The position numbers and the translations under genes are program-made. Shown here piece after piece: positions 54,001 to 62,437 of a DNA stretch of 64,000 bases (position 1 is the first letter of the stretch; each line of letters begins with the position of its first letter). The notes beneath the pieces are model-generated. The model saw only the letters and a program-made list of their open reading frames with translations. It had not been told where the DNA came from and did no database searches. This stretch comes from Pelagihabitans sp947500445 (GTDB lineage Bacteria > Bacteroidota > Bacteroidia > Flavobacteriales > Flavobacteriaceae), in contig NZ_JBNGOP010000008.1 of NCBI RefSeq assembly GCF_050589625.1, positions 102,247 through 166,246 on the forward strand. Direction: 5' to 3'.

Positions 54001-54606
54001 ATGCCAGATTTAAGCAAAGAACTGTTAAGGATAAAGAGTAGCATCGATACTTTTGAAGAGGCCGATGATGATAGCACAAATGAGAGTATCCGAGAGTATT
54101 TGAAGGAAGTATTCAGCAGTTTAAACAAAGGGCTGCAATCTGTAAATAATGAGGAACGGGGCTTGTTGAACGGAATAACAAAACTGTTGGGGCAGTTAAA
54201 CAACGAAACCTATAGCGACGCTGTGCAGGCATTTGTGTTTTATGTGAATCCAAGCCAGGGAACATTAACATTGAATGGTTACGCAGGAATAGAGGTCCAC
54301 AGTTCTGAATCGTTTTCCTTTGAACATCCTGTTTTTGAAAATTATGGAAACTTACGCTACAAGGCCTTGAATATGGAAATGGAAGAGCTTGATGCTTGCG
54401 ATGTGGAAATCGATGATTGCGATTTTGAAGATGAAATAAGCGACATGAAAGTTTTTTTGGTATTAAAATCATTGCACTTTTTTAAACAATGTTTTGATAA
54501 GGTTTTTGATAAGGCGCTTCTGAAGGACCTTAACATGACCGATACGACCTATTTTTTTGTAGCGGAACATGATGCAGATCAACTATTGCTTCAAAAAGTA
54601 AGCTGA
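54001..54606 (+). CDS. Hypothetical acidic protein, start uncertain
   Basis: I do not recognise this protein. The frame is open from 53812 but has no ATG before 54001 (MPDLSKELLRI), so I place the start there (201 residues); a TTG at 53854 would add 49 residues (FYERELQKDNLTYILNIL). It is acidic with a helical N-terminal half (SKELLRIKSSIDTFEEADDD), a beta-rich middle (SDAVQAFVFYVNPSQGTLTLNG) and a Cys/Asp/Glu stretch (DACDVEIDDCDFEDEISD). No signal peptide or membrane helix. It follows the patatin-like gene after about 220 bases on the same strand. If the patatin is a toxin, this could be its partner or immunity protein; that is speculation. Confidence 0.55.
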   Translation: MPDLSKELLRIKSSIDTFEEADDDSTNESIREYLKEVFSSLNKGLQSVNNEERGLLNGITKLLGQLNNETYSDAVQAFVFYVNPSQGTLTLNGYAGIEVHSSESFSFEHPVFENYGNLRYKALNMEMEELDACDVEIDDCDFEDEISDMKVFLVLKSLHFFKQCFDKVFDKALLKDLNMTDTTYFFVAEHDADQLLLQKVS

Positions 54607-55029
54607 ATATTATTTGAATCGGGTACTTCGGAAACCGGGCAAGCTCCATTCCCGTTTTAAGTTATTTCAGAACCAAAAGCGTTAAAAATTTGAGCTCAAG
54701 ACTAGGGCATTGGATAATATGCCGTTTTCATTGGTCACAATCATAAGTTGAAAGGATTCACTTTAACACAGGTCTTTCCTCCGAACACGCGGAGCGACAA
54801 ATCTCCAACAGGTCGGCGGTAGCGCTTGACGATCAACAACTTTATGGTATAGAAAACAGCTTTCTGTCAATAGATTCCCTATCCTTTGATATACTATTAA
54901 AAAGCATCTAGTTCATTTCCTATAGGTCTCTTGATTTTAAATACATTTTGGTTTAGTCTCATTGCAGAAGTTTAATTGTACATATCGATATTGAAAATAG
55001 TGTAACTTTATCTTATCAATTAGGGTTGG
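54607..55029. other. Intergenic stretch without a recognised gene
   Basis: About 420 bases separate the acidic hypothetical gene from the exonuclease gene. I see no convincing reading frame, strong hairpin or tRNA. The last 80 bases are AT-rich and probably contain the promoter of the exonuclease gene, but no clear box pair stands out. Confidence 0.4.
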
Positions 55030-56415
55030 ATGTATTGTATCGTAGACATAGAGACCACAGGGAACGGTATAAAGGGCAACCGGATTACCGAGATTTCCAT
55101 TTTTAAGTTCGACGGATATGAAGTGGTCGACGAGTTTACATCACTGGTAGACCCCGAATGTGAAATCCCTTTTTTTATTACTGGATTGACCGGTATCGAC
55201 AATGAAACGGTTCGTGGTGCTCCGAAGCTGGAGGAAATTGCCAACAAAATTTTAGAAATTACCAAGGATTGTATTTTTGTGGCGCACAGCGTCAACTTCG
55301 ATTACAATGTTATAAAGCACCAACTGCAGGCCATTGGTCTGGAGTTCTCACGTAAAAAACTTTGCACCGTACGGCTTTCCAGAAAGTTGCTTCCGGGCTA
55401 CCGTTCCTATAGTTTGGGCAAACTATGCACCGCGCTCTCCATACCACTGGAAAACAGGCATCGTGCCAGGGGCGATGCGCACGCTACGGTATTATTGTTC
55501 CAAAAATTATTGCGTGCCCATGGTGCCGAAAAAGTGTTTAAAAACTTTTTGAACGCCCGTTCACAAGAAGCTACCTTACCGCCTTCATTGCCCAAGGAAA
55601 CATTTTTAAAATTGCCTTCGGCCGCAGGGGTGTACTATTTTCGCGATGGAAATGGTACTATTATTTACGTAGGCAAGGCCATCAATATCAAGAAAAGGGT
55701 ATTGGGCCATTTTTACGATAAATCCAACAAAGAGGTACGGTTATGCCAAGAGACCGCGCATATTGATTTTGAACTTTCGGGAAGTAACCTCTTGGCACTC
55801 TTAATGGAATCAACGGCAATTAAAAAACACTTTCCCAAATACAATAGGGCCCAAAAAAAAGCCGTGCCCTCTTATGGGATATTTGCATATGAAAACCGGA
55901 GAGGGGTGTTGCATTTGGCCTTCAACAAATTGAAATTGGTGCCGGCTCCCTTAGCTACGTTTTATAGCATAACGGCCTGTCGTTCCTTTTTGCAGGAGCT
56001 TTGCGACCGGTATGCGCTATGCCCTAGGTTTTGTCAGCTTCAGGAAGGCTCAGGGGCGTGCTCGCATTACTTATTGACCAGCTGCAAAGGTATCTGTAAC
56101 GGGGAAGAAGCTACGGAGAAATATAATGATAGGGTGCACGATGCCATTTCGGAAATTGGGGCGAACGCGGAAGAAACTATTTTGATCAAGGAAAAGGGAC
56201 GTTCGTTATCCGAGGAAGCTTTTGTATTGTTGAAAAATGGGGCGTATTGCGGCTATGGATTTATCGATAAGGAGGTGCCCATCCGGAACGAAAGCGATAT
56301 CGAAGGGTTTTTGATGGCCCAAAAGAGTACACTGGAAACGGAGAGTATCATTCGTGCCTACTTGAACAAAGGCAAGGGGAATTGCATTGCGCTATCGGAA
56401 ACGGTCGTTTCTTAA
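55030..56415 (+). CDS. DnaQ-like 3'-5' exonuclease fused to GIY-YIG (UvrC-N/Cho-like) nuclease
   Basis: The 461-residue protein has two nuclease domains. Residues 1-175 form a DEDDh exonuclease: D6-I-E8 in CIVDIETTG, the Asp of HSVNFDYN, and H-A-R-G-D-A-H (Asp/His) in RHRARGDAHAT. Residues about 190-275 form a GIY-YIG domain as at the start of UvrC: AGVYYFRDGNG, IIYVGKAINIKKRV, and the Glu of LALLMEST. The C-terminal part (to 461) contains a CPRFCQLQ-type Cys cluster, as in Cho/UvrC relatives. Proteins with this fusion are usually annotated as exonuclease domain-containing and are thought to act in DNA repair, cutting DNA near lesions. Catalytic residues appear intact. It is convergent with the small membrane genes that follow. 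Confidence 0.9.
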   Translation: MYCIVDIETTGNGIKGNRITEISIFKFDGYEVVDEFTSLVDPECEIPFFITGLTGIDNETVRGAPKLEEIANKILEITKDCIFVAHSVNFDYNVIKHQLQAIGLEFSRKKLCTVRLSRKLLPGYRSYSLGKLCTALSIPLENRHRARGDAHATVLLFQKLLRAHGAEKVFKNFLNARSQEATLPPSLPKETFLKLPSAAGVYYFRDGNGTIIYVGKAINIKKRVLGHFYDKSNKEVRLCQETAHIDFELSGSNLLALLMESTAIKKHFPKYNRAQKKAVPSYGIFAYENRRGVLHLAFNKLKLVPAPLATFYSITACRSFLQELCDRYALCPRFCQLQEGSGACSHYLLTSCKGICNGEEATEKYNDRVHDAISEIGANAEETILIKEKGRSLSEEAFVLLKNGAYCGYGFIDKEVPIRNESDIEGFLMAQKSTLETESIIRAYLNKGKGNCIALSETVVS

Positions 56416-56420
56416 ATCGG

Positions 56421-56516
56421 TTATTCTCTTAGTTTTCGATACATGCGGATGATAAAGAGCATCCAGATCAAAAAAATGACCGAAACAAAAATGGAATATA
56501 TCAAAATGAAATCCAT
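56421..56516 (-). CDS. 31-residue single-pass membrane peptide
   Basis: The frame starts with ATG at 56516, sharing a base with the stop of the gene upstream (TAATG overlap), which argues for translational coupling. The peptide is one hydrophobic helix (MDFILIYSIFVSVIFLIWML) followed by a positively charged end (RMYRKLRE). It is therefore predicted as a tiny inner-membrane protein with its C-terminus in the cytoplasm. Function is unknown; it probably works with the coupled 60-residue membrane protein. Confidence 0.6.
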   Translation of the reverse strand: MDFILIYSIFVSVIFLIWMLFIIRMYRKLRE

Positions 56517-56698
56517 TATTTTTTATCCTTAAAGTAATTCATAAAACCAAGTATGGTCGGTGCCCAAAATGCGATAAAAATAGCATCCAGTTTGTCCCCG
56601 CTAAGGAACTTGTATTCCGAGACAAGTATAATCGATATGACTACCAGGAGCATGACGATGTTCATGACTCCAACTTTCTCAATAAAGTCTTTGATCAT
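56516..56698 (-). CDS. 60-residue two-helix membrane protein
   Basis: The small protein has an N-terminal amphipathic stretch (MIKDFIEKVG), a membrane helix (MNIVMLLVVISIILVSEY), a short acidic loop (SGDKLDA) and a second helix (IFIAFWAPTILGFMNYF) ending in charged residues (KDKK). It has no known function. It is the first gene of a two-gene unit with the 31-residue peptide. Related small two-helix membrane proteins are common in Flavobacteriia genomes, usually annotated as hypothetical. The reading is supported by its clear hydrophobic pattern and by the overlap with its neighbour. Confidence 0.6.
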   Translation of the reverse strand: MIKDFIEKVGVMNIVMLLVVISIILVSEYKFLSGDKLDAIFIAFWAPTILGFMNYFKDKK

Positions 56699-56910
56699 TT
56701 TTTCGTAAAGTAATTCTTATTAAAGATAGTTAATTAAAAAGCGCTGGCCCTAAAAATATTATGATTTCTTTAACATTTGCAAATATCGGAAAGAATTAGG
56801 TCTTTTTTTAGTACAATCGCACAAAATAATACTCCAATTGCCCGTGTTGTTTTCATAGGGCATATCATCATCGGTGCAATTGGTATTAGTTGACTATGGA
56901 CACTCATCGC

Positions 56911-58314
56911 TCAGCTTCCGGAGCATGCTTGACCAACGGTTTCGAGACCATCTGTTTTCAATGTATTGAAACCTCCTTCGATATTGACCATGTTGTGGAT
57001 GCCCCTACTCTTTAAAATAGATGCTGCGATGACCGAACGATACCCTCCGGCACAATGTATAAAAAACGACTCGCCCTTTGGGAAGCTGGACAGATATGAA
57101 TTCAATTTGCCCAATGGTGTGTTTACCGCTTCGGTAAGCCGTTCAGCACGATACTCCTCTTTTTTTCGCACATCAAAGACCGGTTGTTCCGTATTTCTTA
57201 TTTTTTCGGCTGCCTCGGCAGCTGGTTGGGAAGCCAGGGTATCCAAATCTTTTCCGGCATGCCTCCAAGCTTCGATACCGCCTTTTAGATATCCTATGGT
57301 ACCATCAAACCCAACACGGGATAAACGGGTCAGGGTTTCTTCTTCCTTTCCTTCTGGAACAATAAGCAAGAGCGGTTGTTCCGTATCGGCGATAAGCGCA
57401 CCCACCCATGGAGCAAAATCGCCATGGAGCCCGATGAATATGGACCTTGGGATATGGCCGTTTATAAAATCGTTTTGATGGCGTACATCGAGCACCACTG
57501 CGCCGGTGGTGTTGGCGGCCGTTTCAAAATCTTCCGCGTCGAGTGCCGTATGCCCCCTTTTCAAAACCTCGGAAATGTCCTCGTAACCTTCGCGGTTCAT
57601 TTTTACGTTCAACGGAAAATACTCCGGGGGAGGTGCCAAACCATCGGTAACCTCTTTAATGAACTCGGCCTTTGTCATATCGGCCCGTAAGGCATAATTG
57701 ACCTTTTTTTGGTTGCCCAAAAGATCTACCGTTTCTTTCATCATGTTTTTACCGCAGGCCGATCCGGCCCCATGGGCGGGGTATACGGTTACATCGTCCG
57801 CCAAGGGCATGATTTTAGATCTCAGACTATCGTATAACAATCCGGCCAAATCGTCCTGGGTCATCGCACCCTTTTGTGCTAGGTCCGGACGGCCTACATC
57901 GCCAAGAAAAAGCGTGTCGCCGGAAAAAATGGCATGGTCCTTTCCATTTTCATCTTTTAAAAGATAGGTCGTGCTCTCCAAGGTGTGCCCAGGGGTGTGC
58001 AGTACTTTAATAGTGGTTTTGCCAAGCTTAAATTCCTGCCCGTCCGTTGCGATCAATGCCTCAAAAGTCGGGTTGGCGTTTGGCCCGTAGATGATGGGAG
58101 CTCCTGTTTTTTCGGCCAAGGTAACGTGACCGCTTACAAAATCGGCATGAAAATGTGTTTCAAAAACATACATAATCTTTGCGTTGTCCTTTGCCGCTCT
58201 TTTCAGGTAAGGGGTCACCTCCCTAAGCGGGTCTATAATGGCAGCTTCCCCGTTACTTTCGATATAGTAGGCCCCTTGGGCGAGACATCCGGTATAAATT
58301 TGTTCGATCGTCAT
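56911..58314 (-). CDS. MBL-fold metallo-hydrolase with two rhodanese domains
   Basis: The 467-residue protein has a metallo-beta-lactamase domain (1-230) with the metal motif H54-x-H56-x-D58 in ETHFHADF, HTPGHTLES, SGDTLFLGD and YPAHGAG, like the ETHE1/persulfide dioxygenase group, which oxidises glutathione persulfide to sulfite with iron. Two rhodanese domains follow. The first (about 255-360) has no catalytic Cys: its active-site loop reads LLLIVPEGKEEE, so it is structural. The second (about 365-467) has C421 in FFIHCAGGYRS, a proper active loop able to hold a persulfide. It is cytoplasmic. The next gene on the strand (upstream) is a SulP anion transporter, consistent with sulfide detoxification and sulfite/sulfate export. 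Confidence 0.92.
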   Translation of the reverse strand: MTIEQIYTGCLAQGAYYIESNGEAAIIDPLREVTPYLKRAAKDNAKIMYVFETHFHADFVSGHVTLAEKTGAPIIYGPNANPTFEALIATDGQEFKLGKTTIKVLHTPGHTLESTTYLLKDENGKDHAIFSGDTLFLGDVGRPDLAQKGAMTQDDLAGLLYDSLRSKIMPLADDVTVYPAHGAGSACGKNMMKETVDLLGNQKKVNYALRADMTKAEFIKEVTDGLAPPPEYFPLNVKMNREGYEDISEVLKRGHTALDAEDFETAANTTGAVVLDVRHQNDFINGHIPRSIFIGLHGDFAPWVGALIADTEQPLLLIVPEGKEEETLTRLSRVGFDGTIGYLKGGIEAWRHAGKDLDTLASQPAAEAAEKIRNTEQPVFDVRKKEEYRAERLTEAVNTPLGKLNSYLSSFPKGESFFIHCAGGYRSVIAASILKSRGIHNMVNIEGGFNTLKTDGLETVGQACSGS

Positions 58315-58376
58315 AGCATTTCTTTAAATTGATACGACCTTACTTTTTTGAAGGCCATAAAAACAGTGTTTACATT

Positions 58377-60119
58377 TCATCGCAGGTCTTCGGCCGTCGA
58401 TGTTTTGTTTTGATGCGCAATTTTATCCTGTAAAGGCGTCCCATATCTGGGATCGTCAAAATGGGCGACCGCCTCTTTTACCTTTACGAAGAGGCATTCT
58501 TCCCTTAAGCAATCGATAATCCCGTTGCTATAGAAAATATCGCGTATGGGGCCTATCGCACCTGCGATATAAAACTGAAGTTGGCGTTCGTGCAGTTCTT
58601 CGATTACGGCGATCAATGTCCGCGTTCCCGTTGCGTCGATATAATTGATGGCCTCCGCATTCAGGATAACGGCCCGTAAGGCACCTCCTTTTTGGTCCAC
58701 ATAGCGTAACAGTATTTTTTTAAAATATGCGGAATTCCCAAAATACAACTGCGCATCGAAACGGACGACCAGCAGGTCGTCCCGAAGCAGGGCCTCCCCT
58801 TCAAAACGGTTTACGTTTTTATAATAATCGGAGCCCCCGATGTTTCCAAGAATTGCGAAATGGGGCTGGGAGGTACGATACACCATCAGCAATAGCGAAA
58901 GTAATACCCCAATCAAAATACCGCCCGTAATGCCAACGGTCAGCGTTCCCAAAAAGGTAATGCAGAGCACTGCAAACTCGTCTTTCCGGAGTCTCCAAAG
59001 CAATTTTGGATACTTCAGGTCGACCAGCCCGACCACCGAAACCATAATAATGCTCGCCAATACCGCCTTGGGCAAATAATAAAACACCGGCGTTAAAAAA
59101 AACAAAGTGAGCAGCACCAGAGCCGCAGCGAATACTCCGGACATTGGGGTACGCCCGCCCGATTCAAAATTGATCGCCGATCTGGAAAAGCTGGCGGTCG
59201 AACCATAGGATTGAAAAAAGGAACCTACAATATTGGCGGTTCCCAAAGCTATCAATTCTTGGTTGGCGTTTACATAGTCGGTATGGTTGCGTTCCTCCAT
59301 GGCCTTGCCTATGGAAATGGTTTCTAAATATCCTACAAGGGCCAATACCAGAGCGATCGACCACAGACGGGAAATCAATTCCAACGAAATGTTCGGGGTG
59401 TCGAATTTTGGAAACCCTATGGGAACCTCGCCCACGATCTTGATGCCCAATGACGTTGGTGCTATAAAATACATGCACAGAACACCTAATATGACCACCA
59501 ATAACACGGCAGGAATGCGTTTGTCCCATTTTTTGATAAGCAGAATGATCAGAATACCGGAAAGCCCAATACCTAGGTCGTATAGGTTGGTATCGCCCAA
59601 TTTTCCCATGGCATTGCCCACCAGTTCGTAAAATTGGGTGCTTTTTTCAATTTCAACACCGAGCAAGTGGCGTAGCTGGCTAAAAATAATGATGATCGCC
59701 GCCCCGGAAGTAAAGCCGTTGATCACTGGCTTCGATAGGAAGTTCACCAAAAACCCCATTCGTAATATTCCCAAAAGAAGCTGTATGGCCCCTACCATCA
59801 AGCAGAGTACTATAGCGGCCGTAATGTAGTTTTCCGTTCCGCTAAGCTGCAATGCACCCAAGCCTGCGGCAACTAATAGGGAGTCCATGGCGACCGGCCC
59901 CGTGGACACTTGCCGTGAAGTTCCCAAAAGGGCATAAAAGACCAACGGGAGCAAGGCGGCATACAGGCCGTAAACAGGCGGTAGCCCGGCAATCATGGCA
60001 TAGGCCATTCCTTGCGGTACCAGTACGATACCGACCGTAAGCCCTGCTACAAGATCTCGTTTGAGGTCCTGCTTTTGATATAAGGGCAACCATTCCAAAA
60101 TGGGAAGAAACCGTCGCAT
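58377..60119 (-). CDS. SulP family anion transporter with STAS domain
   Basis: The 580-residue membrane protein has about 10-14 hydrophobic helices from residue 20 to 420, including the SulP signature (AGLTVGIVLVPQGMAYAMIA) near its start and PVAMDSLLVAAG, and a C-terminal STAS domain (about 440-560: VVRFDAQLYFGNSAYF; INYIDATGTRTL). The family moves sulfate, bicarbonate or other anions, often with Na+ or H+. I use the start at 60119 (MRRFLPILEWLP), the usual beginning; an earlier ATG adds only six residues. It is 62 bases upstream of the MBL/rhodanese gene on the same strand, which points to export or import of an oxyanion of sulfur, but substrate is inferred from the neighbour. Confidence 0.93.
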   Translation of the reverse strand: MRRFLPILEWLPLYQKQDLKRDLVAGLTVGIVLVPQGMAYAMIAGLPPVYGLYAALLPLVFYALLGTSRQVSTGPVAMDSLLVAAGLGALQLSGTENYITAAIVLCLMVGAIQLLLGILRMGFLVNFLSKPVINGFTSGAAIIIIFSQLRHLLGVEIEKSTQFYELVGNAMGKLGDTNLYDLGIGLSGILIILLIKKWDKRIPAVLLVVILGVLCMYFIAPTSLGIKIVGEVPIGFPKFDTPNISLELISRLWSIALVLALVGYLETISIGKAMEERNHTDYVNANQELIALGTANIVGSFFQSYGSTASFSRSAINFESGGRTPMSGVFAAALVLLTLFFLTPVFYYLPKAVLASIIMVSVVGLVDLKYPKLLWRLRKDEFAVLCITFLGTLTVGITGGILIGVLLSLLLMVYRTSQPHFAILGNIGGSDYYKNVNRFEGEALLRDDLLVVRFDAQLYFGNSAYFKKILLRYVDQKGGALRAVILNAEAINYIDATGTRTLIAVIEELHERQLQFYIAGAIGPIRDIFYSNGIIDCLREECLFVKVKEAVAHFDDPRYGTPLQDKIAHQNKTSTAEDLR

Positions 60120-60199
60120 GGGGTAAAGGTACTCCAAAAAGCGAAAAACAAGGGTGACCTAAGTTACCGACCTATAATCCATTTGCCGATCAAGATATA

Positions 60200-60225
60200 A
60201 TACCATTTCAAAGTTAAAATGGTAT
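60200..60225. repeat. Hairpin repeat related to the 50.6-kb element
   Basis: ATACCATTT and AAATGGTAT form a 9-bp stem around an 8-base loop, between the SulP gene and the transglutaminase-like gene. The string ATACCATTTC is shared with the inverted-repeat element near 50730 (read on the opposite strand). It may be a terminator for the transglutaminase-like gene (minus strand) or a member of a dispersed repeat family. Confidence 0.4.
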
Positions 60226-60257
60226 AAGACAAAAGCAAAACGGAACGATTGGGAAAC

Positions 60258-62231
60258 CTATACTTTTTCAAAAATGATGAAGGTGTTTTTTTGGTCGTTG
60301 ACGGCTTGTTTGAAAAGCGCTTTGAGCAAGTCGTAAAACGCAGGGTCGAAATACGTACCGTTTAATGCCAGATCAAAACTTAAGAGCACATTCCGTTGCT
60401 TATGATCACAGCTAAAACGATAGGTAACACTTTTTGCCTCGTCCAACGACATCGCCTTGTTTTCGGGAAGTTCTTTGATCTTGTAGCCTTCTGGAACTTC
60501 GATATTGATCTGATAACGAAATTTTTGTGGATATCCAAAATCGATAGGATAGCTACGGTTATCCAATTTAAAGGGATTCTCTTCAAAAAAATGGATCAGG
60601 AAGGGATTGAAATACAGTTTGTCGCCTTGGGCGACATCTTCCAATTCAAATGAAAAGCGCTCCATTACCCGTTCGTCGGTACTGCGTTCGTCGTTCTTTT
60701 TATAGTCGGTAATAACAAAAGTATCTTCCTCCCCATCTTCTTGCATCTCGTCCAAATAGGCTTCTTTGGTAAGCCGTTTTAATCTTTTTCTTTGGCTGAT
60801 CGCGTTATAGCCATCGGTTAAAACGTCCATAACCCCAACCGCCTTTTCGGCCTCGGGATCGAATTTGATACTTGCCCTCACTTGGAACTTGTTTTTGACC
60901 ATAGGTACAATGTCCTGCCAATAGCTTTCGTTTTTAAAGTCCATCACCCGACCATAATGGTTAAGCGTACGATAGGGGAGGTAGCCAAAGGGATAAAATT
61001 TATCCGTGGCATCCAATAGAAAGTCTTGACCATCGATCGTCGTTTTTGCGAGTACATAATTGAAATCGTTCATTACTGGATGCTTTTGTTTTGGAAGCCC
61101 GTTGTTTCTGGTGGATATCATCATTAAATCTGTTTTAATGTCGGCTGCGTTCAACAAATTGATCAACGACATATTAATTTCCCAGGCATTGCCTTTTTTG
61201 GCATCGAAGGCGTCCTTTACCCTGGCGGTGCCATAACTGGCGTAGCGTTCGTTCCAATTGAAATGGTTTTGCACAAACTTGTAAATGTTCTTGGCACGGG
61301 TCATCGGGTCTCCTTCCGTAAGCAGTTTTTCAGGAACGTTCCGTTCAAAAAAGCCCTTCTTTAACAACTGTCTGCCAATGTCCTTATCGGAACGGAATTC
61401 CTTGTCCACATCCTTCCAGCTTTTGGTATACCGGGAGGTAGTGCCGTCCAAATGGCGATATTCCGACAGTTCAAATTCAATTTGCGAAATATAGTTTTCT
61501 TCGGACAGCGAATAGTCCTCTTCCATTTGAAATGCAGGAATGTCCTTCATCGTGTATTTCAATACCTCACAGTCCGCACCTTCGGGGTATCCGGGAACAT
61601 AAAAACAATCTTTTTTGATCTTCGCATCGTTGGTGCTCAGGGCCAAAGAACCTTTTAGCGCACGGTTGTATACATAGTTTCCGGGAATACTGGCATTAAA
61701 CTCACTGTAGATCTTGGGAATGTTCGATTGAAAACGCCATCCCTCAAAATTAAAATCAAATGGAGTGGTAATGGTATACTTGTATTCCAAGATGCTTCCT
61801 TTTTCCATTTTAGGAAAGGTAAAGGTTTTGGAGCGCCATCGTTCCGTTTCATCCTTGTTGAAAATTTCTTGGGACAATACATTATATTGATTGGCCCCGT
61901 TGTGTGTTACGGCCTTTATATTGGCCAACTTCTCTGTAGATGCCCCTTTGTGGTACAGGTATATTTTGATGGTTCCCTCCTTAAAAGCTTTTTCATCGAA
62001 TATCTTAATTTTTTTGTGGAACTCTTTTACCAGTAAAATACGATTGTCAATGACCTTAAAATAGTTGTCGCCCCTTTCATAAAGGACCACGGCATGCGCT
62101 TCAGGATCTTTTTCATAACGCTCCATTTTTTTCTCGGATTCGCTCAATCGTCCAAAGGTATCTGGCATTTGGGCTAAACCGAAAAAGCTGAGCAATAGGC
62201 AACAGATAAAAGGGATACTTCGTAAAAACAT
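60258..62231 (-). CDS. DUF3857/transglutaminase-like secreted protein, catalytic residues missing
   Basis: The 657-residue protein has a signal peptide (FICCLLLSFFGLAQ). It continues with a DUF3857 domain (about 45-215), a beta-sandwich common in Bacteroidota, then a transglutaminase-like domain (about 285-410), where FNWNERYASYG precedes KKGNAWEINMSLINLL. In active transglutaminases this site has G-D-C; here it reads G-N-A-W, so the nucleophile Cys is absent. The His position reads FNYVLAK (Tyr), while the Asp in LLDATDKF is kept. A DUF3858-type beta domain completes the protein. It is therefore likely non-enzymatic, serving as a binding protein in the periplasm. Homologues of this kind are common and uncharacterised. 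It precedes no operon partner. Confidence 0.87.
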   Translation of the reverse strand: MFLRSIPFICCLLLSFFGLAQMPDTFGRLSESEKKMERYEKDPEAHAVVLYERGDNYFKVIDNRILLVKEFHKKIKIFDEKAFKEGTIKIYLYHKGASTEKLANIKAVTHNGANQYNVLSQEIFNKDETERWRSKTFTFPKMEKGSILEYKYTITTPFDFNFEGWRFQSNIPKIYSEFNASIPGNYVYNRALKGSLALSTNDAKIKKDCFYVPGYPEGADCEVLKYTMKDIPAFQMEEDYSLSEENYISQIEFELSEYRHLDGTTSRYTKSWKDVDKEFRSDKDIGRQLLKKGFFERNVPEKLLTEGDPMTRAKNIYKFVQNHFNWNERYASYGTARVKDAFDAKKGNAWEINMSLINLLNAADIKTDLMMISTRNNGLPKQKHPVMNDFNYVLAKTTIDGQDFLLDATDKFYPFGYLPYRTLNHYGRVMDFKNESYWQDIVPMVKNKFQVRASIKFDPEAEKAVGVMDVLTDGYNAISQRKRLKRLTKEAYLDEMQEDGEEDTFVITDYKKNDERSTDERVMERFSFELEDVAQGDKLYFNPFLIHFFEENPFKLDNRSYPIDFGYPQKFRYQINIEVPEGYKIKELPENKAMSLDEAKSVTYRFSCDHKQRNVLLSFDLALNGTYFDPAFYDLLKALFKQAVNDQKNTFIIFEKV

Positions 62232-62437
62232 GATGGTTTGGTTTGGTGGTATTTGAATTAGTACTATATATGATCGTTCGTGATTTTTGCCGGGGCTACG
62301 AAGCCGGTACCAAAACCGCTTACCTCAAAAAGAAAAAAACCGTAGTAATTGTATTACCTTTTGACTTTTTTACTTTCTTGAAATTTCTGATAAAACGAGT
62401 TCAGATTTTCATTCAAAAATTACGCTATCTTGAAGAA

